Below, piece after piece: positions 38,674-49,695 of a stretch of 64,000 nt of DNA. A model generated the notes under the pieces. That model worked only from the letters and a program-made list of their open reading frames with translations. It had not been told where the DNA came from and ran no database searches. Origin of the DNA: Crossaster papposus (lineage: Eukaryota; Echinodermata; Asteroidea; Velatida; Solasteridae); contig JBAIAA010000817.1 of assembly GCA_037893245.1 (NCBI GenBank), positions 434,001 to 498,000 of the forward strand. The letters run 5' to 3'. Numbering within the stretch: position 1 is the stretch's first letter; the number at the start of each line of letters is the position of its first letter. Position numbers and translations under genes: made by a program.

Positions 38674-39928
38674 TAGATTTATATAGCGCACTTATCCGGT
38701 AACCCGATCAAGGCGCCTACACACAAATTCTGCTCCAAGCTAAGTGATAACTAATAAAATAAATGAGACTTCAGTTCTTTTTTGAAGATGACCATGAATG
38801 TTATTTGACGAAGTGGGGCAGGGAGTTTATTAAAGGTGCTGCTTTGGCAAAGGCACGCTGACCATAACGGACAGTACGAACTATCGGTTCTTTTTTTGGC
38901 GCATCATCGGGGTGCGTCAAGTGTCTAGGTAGCCACGTAAAATATGATAATCACAACAGCAGGTCAGACAGCTGGTTCGAGAACCATCCTTGTAGAGCAA
39001 GAAACTATTTAAATGATCCCCATTGGCTCAACATACAAAAAATATATTCCATGGTTGGGGTCAGTTGAACTATATTAGGGGGACAAGTTGGTTTATTATA
39101 ATATTAAAGATACTGACAACCAATGCGCAGCGCAATATCACGTCTTGCATATATGGCCCTATCAGTTATTTTAGACATTCAAATTGATCTAACAGTAAAT
39201 TTCAATTTGCAGACATTGAGTGTTTATATTTCTCTCAGGAGAGGGTTTTTACATTGTACACAGTATATCCCTATCCTTAAAATTTCAATACCAATGACAT
39301 TTAAAAACAACTACTGTTAATAAACTAAGAATTTTAACTGAAATGGCCAAGTATTTAATTTGTACACATGTTTATCAGATAAAAGTGTTGATGTTTGTAG
39401 GCCAGTCCTAAAACTCTTTCATCGCATCTATGGATTAGTAAAAACTATGATGAAGATATACTTGTCATTTCACAGAAGTTTCAATTCTGAATTAACAATA
39501 AGATTAGTCTTGAAAGCATGTGCAACTTGCAACACACTTCCCATACCTATAAATATAATACAAGTACACAAGTATTAATTTCATGAAGGTTATCACCATT
39601 ACCTTTTGTGCAACGTAATTACAAGATTGTGTATTAATAATAATCAATACACATCATTGATTTTTCAGAAACTGAAAAGCTTTCAGACTTCCTGCAATTC
39701 TTGACGGGCAGGAAGGCTCTCCCTCCCCTTGGTTTCAGGGCGCCACCGTCTATCCAGTTTCGGCATCCCGAGGATGTTCAGCCAGATGACCCCACGAGAG
39801 ACTTCCCTGTTGTGTGTGCCTGTTTTCATGTGTTGAAGCTTCCAACGGGGCACCGAACATCACTCCAGTTGTTACAAGTGCTGACAAATACAGTCAGCAT
39901 TTGTAAGGACTTGTTCACAGATGCCTGA
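23286..39928 (+). CDS. HECT-type E3 ubiquitin ligase-like protein with Ala/Pro/Val repeat region
   Basis: Ten exons with matching phases: 23286-23437, 26768-26898, 29368-29630, 30092-31219, 32267-32361, 35039-35322, 35987-36168, 37440-37603, 38147-38358 and 39669-39928, giving about 956 residues. The only weak site is the donor at 31219 (GAA/GTACTG; GAT/GTACAG at 31207 is the alternative). Layout: acidic N-terminus, a possible ubiquitin-like or protein-binding block (exon 3, LRVYPTTPIREVKEMTLHHF), a 370-residue low-complexity region, then a HECT fold. The N-lobe has IRVSFRGEDGVDAG and RLIGYLLAEGSVLPNVLAP. The C-lobe has FLQFLTGRKALPPLGF and ACFHVLKLP with the expected active-site Cys (about residue 922, codon at 39821). 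HECT enzymes accept ubiquitin from an E2 on this Cys and pass it to the substrate. The closest relatives from memory are G2/M-phase-specific ligase-like genes of fish and invertebrates. Substrate unknown. Confidence 0.8.
24533..24552. repeat. Poly-G tract, 20 bases
   Basis: In the first intron of the HECT gene, an uninterrupted G run preceded by CCCAGG-type sequence. Confidence 0.9.
25235..25500. repeat. Dispersed repeat with (TTG)n head
   Basis: Starts with a GTTGTTGTTG run followed by TAGTTTAATGGCACTTTGGC. This style is common in dispersed marine invertebrate repeats. The end is not defined and no second copy is present here. It lies in intron 1 of the HECT gene. Confidence 0.35.
25936..26030. 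repeat. Short palindrome
   Basis: TACATTGTACATGTACAT on the left and its near-complement ATGTACATGTACATTGTA on the right, with an inner ATCATGGAGGA / TCCTCCATGAT pair. A 95-bp hairpin in intron 1. Confidence 0.6.
27236..28798. repeat. Left arm of a 1.55-kb inverted duplication, containing a long hairpin element
   Basis: This segment is matched in reverse complement by 32459-34013. Within it, about 27545-28798 is itself a hairpin with arms of about 600 bp that start near TAGTCCAGG and end CTGGACTA. An 18-C run (28141-28158) lies at its centre. 27236-27544 is unique flank that was duplicated with it and contains a B-box-like sequence (on the complement, GGTTCGACTTTGAGTCC). It lies in the intron before HECT exon 3. 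Confidence 0.8.
28980..29277. mobile_element. TTAA-type hairpin MITE, 'ACACCATTTGC' family
   Basis: The left end is TAGTATACACCATTTGCAG and the right end is CCAATGGTGTATCTTTACC, with TTAA at 29274-29277. Internal sequence shared with other copies includes AATTATTAAGAAATATCTTA. It contains a 23-C run (29190-29212). The left TTAA is lost. Confidence 0.65.
29662..29684. repeat. Poly-G tract, 23 bases
   Basis: Starts 31 bases after the donor of HECT exon 3 (29631). Its G-rich transcript could affect splicing, but no effect is shown. Confidence 0.9.
30104..31196 (+). repeat. Coding minisatellite: 15-bp and 60-bp units inside the fourth HECT exon
   Basis: Three zones: (1) Ala/Gly/Pro units to about 30350. 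(2) Five 60-bp units, exactly in register (30361, 30421, 30481, 30541, 30601). (3) 15-bp units of the types CAGTCCGCCCCGCTG (about 30660-30940) and CAGTCAACCCTGCTG (about 31026-31196). All lengths are multiples of three, so copy number can change without breaking the frame. The sense frame reads as pentads such as VRPAA and APVGP. It is GC-rich, unlike its surroundings. Confidence 0.85.
31588..31629. repeat. Poly-G tract, 42 bases
   Basis: Uninterrupted G run in the intron downstream of the repeat-coding HECT exon. Confidence 0.9.
32459..34013. repeat. Right arm of the 1.55-kb inverted duplication
   Basis: Reverse complement of 27236-28798 with few differences. It holds the second copy of the hairpin element (32459 to about 33706, ends TATAGTCCAGG and CCTGGACTATA) and the inverted copy of its flank (33707-34013). 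The central C run of the other arm is only six bases here (about 33112). Confidence 0.8.
34014..34180. mobile_element. Truncated end of a third hairpin-element copy
   Basis: Starts exactly where the inverted duplication stops and repeats the terminal 165 bp of the element, ending TTGCCTGGACTA. Only one arm end is present. Confidence 0.7.
38640..39000. repeat. Dispersed repeat with (ATA)n and TATATAGCGC head
   Basis: An (ATA)n microsatellite followed by TTTATATAGCGCACTTATCC and CGATCAAGGCGCC. Related heads occur near 41130 and 59665 (GCGCTT / AAAGCGC). These look like non-autonomous retroposons of marine animals. Located in the last HECT intron. Confidence 0.45.
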
Positions 39929-40027
39929 TGCCGTTGGAAGCTTCAGCACATTACTTTAAAGCTAAGTAATGTCTTCAGGTTAATTTGCTCCAAATTCAAT
40001 TTTTGTTGTCTAAATTCACAGACTGGA

Positions 40028-41260
40028 TTAAAGGTAGTACATGTATACACCTTTTCCAAACATCCAAAAACAAACCTACTGAATTACTATGAAATACCTT
40101 ACTCGACTGTAAGTGAATAACAGTCTCAAGCATCCTGTGAAATCAACTCCAGTTTTCTCTTTGACCTGCCCAAAGATAACATCTAGTGTCTGGCATGCTG
40201 GCAAAAATTACATCATAGGACAACTAGGATTAAAATGTGGAATATACCATTTGCACTATCCAAAAGTAACCAACCAAAATCTGTCAACAAGCTTACTTGT
40301 TTTTAGAGATATTAATGATTCTAAACTTCTTGTGAAATTATTCAGACTGACATGCTATTATTTGGAAGAAAATAGCAAAAGAATGTTATTTCCAAACATG
40401 CGTCTTAGAGATGCGTGTTTTGGAAATTCCCGCAAATAGTGTGCAAAAGCATTTAAACGACGCATGGCGCACACGAGTAGGTGCTATTATTGGTCTTTTC
40501 TGAGAGTGTGACCTGCGAGTACATGTAGCTGCAATCGGCTGGATGAGAATGCACCTTGAATGCTGGATGTGGTCGTAATTCCAATGGTTAACAAATTTTG
40601 AATTAAAATCGAAATCTGAAAATATAGATTACACGGAATATGCAACATTAACAGGTTGTTTGTAAAGCGCCGTTTTAGATATTTTTAGCACTTTTGCTGC
40701 TTCAAACGGTAAAAATGCACAACTGACAAATGGTCTATTGTCCCTTTAAGTCATAAAATTCAAAATCACATAAATGTTGTGGTTTTTTAAACCACGATCC
40801 GAGATTCTGGTTGGATTCTGTGGTTAGCACACTCATATAGTTCAGGCCTCATTCGCTACGAGCCAGTCGCTGACATACATTTCCGGCTTCGCTCATTACG
40901 TATTTATCTGTCATCCATTTTAAATCACGAAAAAGAATTGTGTGTATACACGGCATCCGATGCAACACGAATAATGGACCTAGCGTCCAAAAAGCCCATT
41001 CCCCAACCCATCCCTCTACCCAGTCATTATCACGCAGTAAAGACCGGGTTCTTGCACTGTTATTCCTAATAATCAATTTAATAAATACCTTGTTAACAAA
41101 ATAACTTTTCATAAATACAACAAGAATAATTATGAGCAGTGGTTATATAGCGCTTTGTCACCAACAGTTTCAAAGCGCCTAACATTATTACCCCCGTCAT
41201 TGGGCCCATGAAACATTGAAAGTACCATCTCAGCTCCCTGGGGAGTATACTACTCAATGC
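40028..41260. repeat. Cluster of repeat remnants
   Basis: A partial TTAA-type hairpin start (40028, TTAAAGGTAGTACATGTATA); a diverged piggyBac-like piece (about 40840-41030, CATTTCCGGCTTCGCTC, also seen near 43290 and 44010); and a TATAGCGC / AAAGCGC repeat (about 41130-41250). No coding exon seen. Confidence 0.4.
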
Positions 41261-41444
41261 TGCAATTTCGGCGCAATTGAAAGCCTAAATCAACCACAAC
41301 GTGCCCTCACATACCCATTTCATTCCTGGGTGTCCTGTCACTTCAACATGTGTTATTTCTACCCATATTTTAAGACCAGACTGTATAGCCGACTGTATAC
41401 TTCAGCCATAGATGCAATATGAAAACTTCTAGGTGATGGTGATA

Positions 41445-41799
41445 TTAAAGGTACATACTTAAATCAAAGGTCATTTTAGGTCAAGTTGTATAGTAGGGTA
41501 ATAGCGAAAGTAGGGAAGAACCATTCTTGTAAAAAAATGGCGCGCGCTTGATACACACAATTTTTTGTGCGTGCAGTGTTAAGATTTTACTAGTTAACTG
41601 CCCTATTAGAAGTTTTACAATCATGGATGAAACCAAGAAAAATTGAGTTCGTTTTTCAGAACAATTATAGAATATCTAGCGCAATCTTTATGCTGGATGC
41701 CTACAATCATTATTTACTTTCAAATAAGGAAGATATTTCCTAATAATTCAGTAGTATTTTTTTCTCTCGATATTTGCAAATGGTGTATCCTACCTTTAA
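41445..41799. mobile_element. TTAA-type hairpin MITE, 'ACACCATTTGC' family
   Basis: TTAA at 41445-41448 and 41796-41799. The right end is CAAATGGTGTATCCTACCTT. Internal blocks shared with the 55-56 kb copies include CAGAACAATTATAGAATATC and CTGGATGCCTACAATCATTA. The left end is diverged. Confidence 0.6.
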
Positions 41800-41999
41800 T
41801 TCACGTACAAGTTGTATTGAAACAATTTACTGCAAGACATGTATTATTTGGTCAATCAATTGGTCGTATTAATAAAAACTAGCAAATGCTATGAAGTACA
41901 AGCAAAAAGTAATTACTTCAACAATTTTTGTTTACCAGCACTTTGAACATTTTTGTATTCAGAATTTTGGACAGTGATATATATACAAATAACCCTTAC

Positions 42000-43130
42000 C
42001 CCATTTTACCTCTAATGCTGTGGACATGAGCAAGACCACAATCTGTTCAATCTGTGGACATCTTTTGTTCACAGGTCCACAAACAGTATGCCAGGTTAGA
42101 TCTAACCATATAAAAAGGCTCATATTTTGAAAACTAGTATTTGCCTCTAGTTTTTTAACGTTGCCTCAATCCAACCGTGAATTAAAAAAAAATACTCTAA
42201 ATTAGAAGCATTTACTAATTTGGTTTTATACAAAATCAAACAAAAGCAAATATTTTTGCAAATGCTAAAAAGCCAAAAGTAAATACATTTGTTTAAAAAA
42301 AAAAGATTTCAAGTAAAATGTATTTATTAGTTGTGAATTTGGAAAAGGATGTGAATTTGGAGCATTTAGATGTGATTTTGTAAATCTTTTGTTGAAATCA
42401 CATCCTGCTAATTACAATGTCTGCTTTAAAGGCAAAATGCCCTTTTCTAGTGTTGGATTTAAATAATGTTAATATTGGTAAATCAAGCAGAATCTGGGAG
42501 TGAGGTGTTAATATACAAATAAGGAATGTTTGTGATTGTGATGGCAAGAAAAATGTTCTAATGTTCTAATGTCACCGAATGAAATTATTCTTTTCATCGC
42601 ATAAACACGAAACATTCATTCGTTTGTTCGTTTGATATATTAGGGTTATTCTTCAAATAAGGGGTCAAAAAGTGTGACATTGTTTGGTGTCACAAGTTAC
42701 ACCTGACCTGTTTAATTTCCTACATTTCCCACGAGTGTCAATAGTTTTCCCATCTTTACACACAGGTGGGAAAATTTAACAAACTGCGTGTTGATACAAA
42801 GTGTGGCCATGGTGACGTTAAATATAGCGCAGCATATCGGAGTCACTCCGCGTAATAACAGTTATGATAATTTAATGAAAATTTAACAACCCCATACAAA
42901 AAAAAACCCAATTATTAAGGGTACTGATCAACTATTAATGAAAATTAACACAATTTTGTGGAAATCGGTAGATAAAATATCTATACCGGTAACATTATAG
43001 TTTATTCATTATTGTTCAATGTTAATTTGTGTATACCATCTCATAAATTAAGGAAACAAACAGATCATTATTTCTACAAAAATAAATTAATTGTATATTC
43101 AGATTTTCCATGGAGCATTATTGTATCAGT
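42000..43130. other. AT-rich non-coding stretch
   Basis: No exon-like frame or tandem array seen. A short stretch near 42350-42410 (GTGATTTTGTAAATCTTTTG) repeats sequence near 17855-17890, so some repeat-derived DNA is present. Confidence 0.4.
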
Positions 43131-43137
43131 GTTAGAT

Positions 43138-44110
43138 TAACCAGTTTGTGCCAGAATGATTTTAACATCACCGTGCCGAGGCGCGGGATTATTTTAAACG
43201 AAACTCGATCCGAGGCAAGTTCAGGTCGTTGGTACCGGAAAGCACACCCACACCCACATTTCTAGCCTTGCTCGCTGCTGACAGACATTTCCGGCTTTGC
43301 TCATGACATGTTTATGCGTCATTCGTTTTAAATTTGCGAAAAACTTTGCGTGTATATACGTCCTCCAGTGCAAACTGATTATAAGGAAACATAGAAACAT
43401 GACTTTGTGAAGTTTTTTTTTAATTTAGTTTATTTGTCTAGGGTGTTACTGTGTTACTGTGTTTTTTTCCCTGCTTTTGTAAGTTTATTAACTTTAAAAA
43501 GGGTGGGAAAATAAATCAAGGAATCATCTTGCAATGAAAACTAGAAGCTTTAAGAATCACTTACGTGAAAACAAAACCATGCAGTTATTCAAATTACGTG
43601 CAATTTTTTAAAGCAGTCTATGTGTTCAGACGTGGAGGTTGTCATAATTGAGCAGATTCGGTATTGTTCATTTAACCTATTGCATAATATTCCATGGCAG
43701 CAGGTGGGGAGCTACAATCTGGGATGTAGTCCTGATATCAATTAGCTTACATTTTGACAGCGTTTCATCAGTTTAGGGGGGTCTCCAGTTTGTCCAACAC
43801 AAGCTCTGAAAAAAAATAGCAATGCCTCAGTTAAACAATAAGGTTTCTGGGGCAACATGTGAATTGAGCTCTTCTGAAATCAACTGATTTATTTAGGCAG
43901 TTCGCACTGAGGCCAGGCAAGGGATTATTTTTCACGAATCTCGATCCGGGGCAGGTTCAGACAGGCATCTGTGAGTAGCACACCCTGATATTTCCGGCCT
44001 CGTTCGCTGCGAACTGGCCGCTGACAGGTAACATGTTTAACCGCAATTCAGGTTTAATCTCGGAAAAACGGCGTGTCTACACGACATCTGATGTGAAATG
44101 GTTAACATAT
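43138..44110. mobile_element. Two piggyBac-like MITE relics
   Basis: 43138-43384 begins TTAACCAGTTTGTGCCAGAA and ends TCCTCCAGTGCAAACTGATT. 43893-44105 carries the same internal blocks (CTCGATCCG.GGCA, GACATTTCCGG-type) and ends GTGAAATGGTTAA. They match the family at 485-890 but have lost clean TTAA pairs. Confidence 0.5.
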
Positions 44111-44451
44111 TGTCGGAAAACATGAAATCAAATGTGCCATAATAAAATTCAATCTAACTATTGAGTAAGCCCCCCAATATATTTAATTATGTTTGGTATA
44201 ACCAAGTCTAAACAAAGACGCTGCTTTATGCAACAACATTCCATGTAAACATTGGTAATTTTGTTAATTTGATTCATTGATGTCTCTTACAGTGCTTCCT
44301 CCAAATGCCCAATCTGAATAAATTGTGTTATCTTTGTCAAATCATTTGACTGGTGTTTCTTATAATGCTTCATTCCTCAAATGACCTTTCACCACAACAA
44401 TCTAATAAAGCAAATTTTTCTTTATACAATTTTATTTTTCGAAATAATTAC

Positions 44452-44556
44452 AGGATATCTGGCGCAATCATTTTGCTGGATGCATAGAATCATTTATTTA
44501 CTTTCAAATGAGTAAGATATTTCTTAATAATTCGGTAGTAAATATTTTCGACCGGA
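44452..44556. mobile_element. Partial TTAA-type hairpin MITE
   Basis: Contains TACAGGATATCTGGCGCAAT and AAGATATTTCTTAATAATTC, which match the 3' half of the 41445 and 55791 elements. Both ends are missing. Confidence 0.55.
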
Positions 44557-44928
44557 GAATTTATAACACCGAGAAGTGATACCGGGTAATCTTGGGGTTA
44601 AATATTTCGTTAACCCCGAGATAACCAGGGTAACTGCTTAGTGTGAAACCGGTATTAAATTACAATACTCACTTCTCAAGAAGCTATCCAAAATTAACAG
44701 CATCCATATATTGCTCAGTAATGCACCCAGTAAACACCAAAGGTACATGTATGACTCGAATGGTTGCAGACAAAGTGCATTCCATGTCCACCAACTATTA
44801 ACAAGAAAAGAAAAGAAAATCACATTTTTATGCACACCTAAACATGACAACAGGTCTTTACAAATACTACTTTTTTATAATCATATCTCATCTAGAAAAT
44901 GAAGTCCATTCGTGAATTGGAGTTCAGG

Positions 44929-45192
44929 TGAGTCAGGTTGGCGTAGCGGTTCTTTACTCGCCTTCCACCACTATGACCCGGGTTCGAACCCCGCCTGGGC
45001 CAATATGTGGATTGGGTTTTCAGTCCCTGCCCGACTGTGTGTTTTCCCCAGGATATTCTTCTGGGGTTTTCCTCCCACCTCTAAAGCTGTACCTTCTTCT
45101 CATTGTCTTCTCTCTACTGAGGGCCCCAAATGATCAGCTTCTGCTGGATGGGTTACCCTCATTAAAGATGGTTGTAAATAAATAAATAAATT
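44929..45192 (+). mobile_element. tRNA-derived SINE
   Basis: The head has an A box (TTGGCGTAGCGGTT) and a perfect B box (GGGTTCGAACCCC) 40-50 bp apart. The body follows (TTTTCCCCAGGATATTCTTC) and then a tail (ATGGTTGTAAATAAATAAAT). This is the full anatomy of a polymerase-III-transcribed SINE mobilised by a LINE. About 260 bp and well preserved, so probably recent. Confidence 0.85.
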
Positions 45193-47500
45193 GTTGGTGG
45201 CAACCTGGAAGTTTGTGTACTTTTTCAAATCGAGGGTGCTAAATTCAAATCTTTCTGTTGCCAGCCTGCTAGGTTGCACGTGTAGGTGCAATCTTCATCC
45301 AAAGTTTAATACTAAGTAATTACTGATCAACGACAGTTCATAGACAATGGGATTTCATTATTATTCCCATTATTATTCCCATTATTATTCCCATTTCATT
45401 ATTATTAATATAACAGTCCTTAATCAGGCAAGAAGACTGCTTTGGCAGCATGCTTATATACAATGTTTCATTATCAACTGGTTTCGAAAAGCACACAATT
45501 GGTTTTTCATACTGTGATTTTCAATAAAGGTAGACTGAATTGCCATTACCCAAAATATAGTCCAATGCAAAAAAATAGCATTTGAAATGGTTTATGAAAA
45601 TTTAAGTCCAAAATATCAATACCAACACGTTTTCTATGCGAGGCTGTAAATCAAAAAATATATAATTGTATATAATTATGCAATCATGCTCATGTTTTTT
45701 AAGGCATTAATATGTCTCATAAAAACAAAACCACACATTTTTATGAAGAACATGGCCAGCTAAACAATCACTAAACATTATTAGCCCAGTTTATTTAGAC
45801 AATAAAAATACACTGAGGTCAACTTGATCAGCGCCTTCCGCCTCGGGGGAATATCAGTGAAAAACAACTAAAGAAAATAAAACGGACAAGATAAACAGCG
45901 ACAGTGTACAAGCAAACCCAGGAGTTCCAAAATTCACTGTGTCTATGCATCACCAATGCCACTTTCATCATCATGATTGGTGGACTAGTGTTTGATGTCT
46001 GGGGTTTTGTTTGAGTTTCAACTCCAAGAAATGACCCTTGGCCCTTTGGCTAGGAACCATCCTCAATCCTGAAAAATCCCTCAATTGCCACCATGTAAAG
46101 ATTGGATTCATCCTAAATCCTCCAAAATCATCCATAATTATTTTGAATTTGTTCAGTGGAGGGATGAACACTGCCTCAATCTTCCAAAATCTTCTGCAAA
46201 TCACTACTATGGGTCGAGTCAGTACCAATGACATTCTGAATCAGTGCAAATAATATAGAGCATAACGCAGGGTTACACGTACCGTATATTATGCATTTCT
46301 GAACATAAAGAATGCTGGGTAAGGCCTACGACTGACTCATTGCAGCTTTGAAAATCAAATTCAGGTTGTGAGTAGATCTTTTTCCCCCGAGGTCCATGTG
46401 GCTGCCGGATGAATTTCCTTCTTGCATAAGATGTCACTCTACTATAAGTACATGCCTTGTCCTGTGCGTCTTCTCTTCTGGAGGATTATCGCTTCTCCTG
46501 CATTAGCACCTTCGCCATGAGTTGAGCTCTTCTCTACCCTCATCTTGCTTGCTGTAATGTTGAAAAATTGTAGAATCGTTTGAAATAAAAAAAAAATAAA
46601 AAAAATATTCTGCAGTGAAATGTAGGATTGGTTTGAAAACAATACAGGAAAGAAACTCGCACTTTTGGAAAAATGAATATAAAAATATTAAGTGTATTAC
46701 TCAAATTCTGGTCAATGAAACTGCATTGCAGTGTTTACCCATCGAGCCTTATCTTTGTTAATTTTCCTGTATACATGTACACGTCACAGAGGGAGTATTG
46801 ACGCAAAACAAAAGAACTGGTGAAACGGTCTTATAACTGCAATAAAATTAAAAATTAAAACTTATGGTGTCACTGGCTTCTTTTTACATCGTTATATAAT
46901 TGTTTTTGTACAAAATGTGGAAAGCCACATTGTCATTTTATGCCAATAAACAGCACAGCAAATCAACTAGGATCTGTTATGATCGACTAAATGTGTTTAT
47001 TATTTCATTTCATCCTGCAACATTTTGACAAAATAAAACTACGGCTACCCCAAAATGTCAAAAATTCAATTACAAATTCAAGTTTCAAGTTTTGTTACTT
47101 CGTTTTCTACATTCAGATGCAGAGTTTTTTTCTGGCAACAAAGACAATATTTATCATAAAGTGTTGCTTAGCAGGGCCGGGTCTAGGTTTTAACTAGGGG
47201 GGGATTTACCTAAGGTGATTGGCCTACACACCCCAGCAGGCCGAAGGCACGCCTTACTAGGGGGGTTCGGGGCATCAAACCCGTAAAGCATGCCCCCCCC
47301 CACCCCCCACCCCCCCACCCCCCCCCCCCACCCCCCCCCCCCCCCCTACATCTATTCTGCTACTTGTCCGAGCCTGTTAAGCATATAGACAAGCTGCGGC
47401 TGCCGACGATGGACAGCTTGTGTACCTGGGCGCCAAAACATATAATAGAAATAGAAATAAGAATAGAAATATGTGCAAGTAAAAACATGATGCTGGATGA
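45193..47500. other. Non-coding stretch with small tandem repeats and a C-rich tract
   Basis: Holds three to four copies of ATTATTATTCCC (about 45356-45405) and a C-rich low-complexity stretch (47286-47346). No exon-like frame recognised. Confidence 0.45.
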
Positions 47501-47645
47501 TTACTCGCAGCTGATTACTGCCTTGAACTGCTCCAAAGTGGGCAGCCCAATGTCTTGAGGAAGCTCATCCCTGTCTTTTATGGTGCGAGGAAAGAAGCTG
47601 TATTTGTAGGAGTCTGATAGTGTTTTTAGTCTAGTAAATCGCAGG
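47501..47645 (-). pseudogene. LINE reverse-transcriptase C-terminal fragment
   Basis: On the minus strand the sequence encodes HLRFTRLKTLSDSYKYSFF followed by PRTIKDRDELPQDIGLPTLE and a stop. This is the conserved C-terminal tail (YKYSFFPRTI..WN.LP) of many non-LTR retrotransposon polyproteins. Only this tail is present. Confidence 0.65.
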
Positions 47646-47734
47646 TGATGCTAACTTCTGGTTGCTTTGGCCTTTTGTTTGATTTAGTCAAGAAAAAAAA
47701 AAATGACAAAAAAAAACTACCCCAAAATGCCAAA

Positions 47735-48420
47735 ATTAAACTTTCAAATTCAAATTGGGCAGGATAAACTGGACATGGTACCCCCCTTCTCCTACCTTGG
47801 TGATACTACATGCATCTCTGCAGGTGGAGGCTGTGAGTTAGCCACTATTGTTAGAGCCAAGACCGCTTGGGGAAAGATCCAGAATCTGCTTTTCATCCTG
47901 ACGTCTTGCCATCTTTCTCTCAAGACAAGAGTCATGTGTATGACACCTGTGTCCACAGCGTCATGCTGTATGGGAGTAAGACATGGGCAATAAAAGCTGT
48001 TAACTTGCACCGCCTTAGGCACAATGACCGGCTATGATCAGATGGATACAATATAATGTTACACTCAAGAATATATGGCCCCATCAAATGTGCTGCTGGC
48101 AAGACTAGGTATCCGGGATCTTGAGGGCGTGCTCCGCAAGAGAAGACTCCGCTGGTATGGCCATGTTCAGCGTTCCACTGGTGCCATCAAGACTGTGGAC
48201 GAAGTTCAAGTTGTTGGTGTGAGAAGACTTGGTAGGCTGAAGATGTCGTGGAAGGAGGAACGGTGGAACCTTTCCGCAATATAGACCCCTTGGATCGTGA
48301 CATTTGGAGAGTAAGTGTGAGAACTGCCAACACTGTACAGAGCCACATCTACTGATGTGGATTAACCCTCAAGTCCAGTATAAAATAAAGTAACCGATAT
48401 GATGATGATGATGATTTCCA
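47735..48420 (+). pseudogene. Frameshifted non-LTR retrotransposon, 3' end
   Basis: Encodes in successive frames FSYLGDT, ISAGGGCELATIVRAKTAWG, LSLKTR, VYDTCVHSVMLYGSKTWAIK, LLARLGIRDLEGVLRKRRLR and WYGHVQRSTGAI. This is the well-known post-RT region of non-LTR elements. At least two frameshifts and a stop near 48036 break it. The 3' end carries a (GAT)n tail (about 48400-48415), as in RTE-like elements; clade not certain. The 5' part is missing. Confidence 0.8.
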
Positions 48421-49063
48421 CAAAAATAAATAAAAATGATGCATCAATGGCTGTGGCAATGAAAGTAATTGTGCCAACAACCTAACTATATACCCCATTT
48501 GTCTTGCACATAATCTGTATAGGCTGTAAAATTCTGCAATTCCAAAGAAGTAGACGAGGCACACATTTCCTTCAAGTACTCGCTGACTTTTGTATTCAGG
48601 TTACTAATCTTCACTTTGTCACCGATTTTGACAGGGCTGTGGTATTAAATACCACAGGACATTTTCGTAAGGGTAGCTGCCTTCTCGTTTTAAAGGGAAA
48701 CCTGAATTGTGCCAGTGTTGTCCCGCACCTTAACGTTGCGCACGCTTTGCGTACCCTTTACTCGTTTCGGTAATTCATCCTACATTAAAACAATTAAATA
48801 AGAATGCGTAGAAATAGGACCGCGTTGATTTAGAGGATCTGACGATAACCTAAATCCTGCAAAATCCTCCAATATTTATTACTACTATTACTAAAAAGTA
48901 CTAGTACTAGTACTTTTTAGTCCTTTATATTGATACGTACTAGTACTATAGTAGTGATCATGGCCTAAATCCTGCAAAAACCCTTCAGTGGGTTTACCAT
49001 TGAGCTGTAAAGCAGCCAAATATTTTATAACAGGACATCAATATATTATTTATACGGTTTCAG

Positions 49064-49695
49064 GTCAACTCGGTCCGTGACCAACTCGGTCCGAGTCAAC
49101 TCGGTCCGTCACCGACTCGGTCCGTGACCGACTCGGTCCGTGACCGACTCGGTCCGTGACCAACTCGGTCCGTGACCAACTCGGTCCGTGACCAACTCGA
49201 TCCGTGACCAACTCGATCCGTGACCAACTCGGTCCCTATGGGAGATTGTACACAAAACAATTTTCTTGTAACGATCCCATCCCGATTGGATTTTAATAGC
49301 ACATTAGCAGTGGCGTAAAAGTTTACTGTATGTGATTGTTTTTATTGTCAATGCAACCTCAGCGAAGGGGTGGCCGCCTAAAATACAAATGGGGGGGGGG
49401 GGCGGGCAGGACTTTTACGCCACTGCTATTAAAATCCAATCGGGATGGGATCGTTACAAGAAAATTGTTTTGTGTACAATCTCCCATAGGGACCGAGCTG
49501 GTCACGGACCGAGTTGGTCACGGACCGAGTTGGTCACGGACCGAGTTGGTCACGGACCGAGTCGGTGACGGACCGAGTCGGTGACGGACCGAGTCGGTGA
49601 CGGACCGAGTCGGTGACGGACCGAGTCGGTGACGGACCGAGTCGGTGACGGACCGAGTCGGTGACGGACCGAGTCGGTGACGGACCGAGTTGACC
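49064..49695. mobile_element. Foldback element with 16-bp tandem repeats in both arms
   Basis: Left arm: about ten units of TCGGTCCGTGACCAAC (49064-49230). Right arm: the complement, about 13 units (49490-49695). Inside each arm a unique inverted block of about 75 bp follows (GGGAGATTGTACACAAAACA on the left). The centre (49325-49410) holds a 12-G run. The layout (outer tandem repeats, inner unique arms) is that of foldback elements, such as those described in sea urchin and Drosophila. No transposase. Confidence 0.8.

Noticed and set aside
44929-45010. Possible functional tRNA gene with perfect B box
   Set aside because: The following 180-bp body and AAATA tail show a SINE; the acceptor stem does not close.
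49064-49695. CRISPR-like regular repeat pattern
   Set aside because: Units are contiguous with no spacers and form inverted arms; a foldback element explains them.
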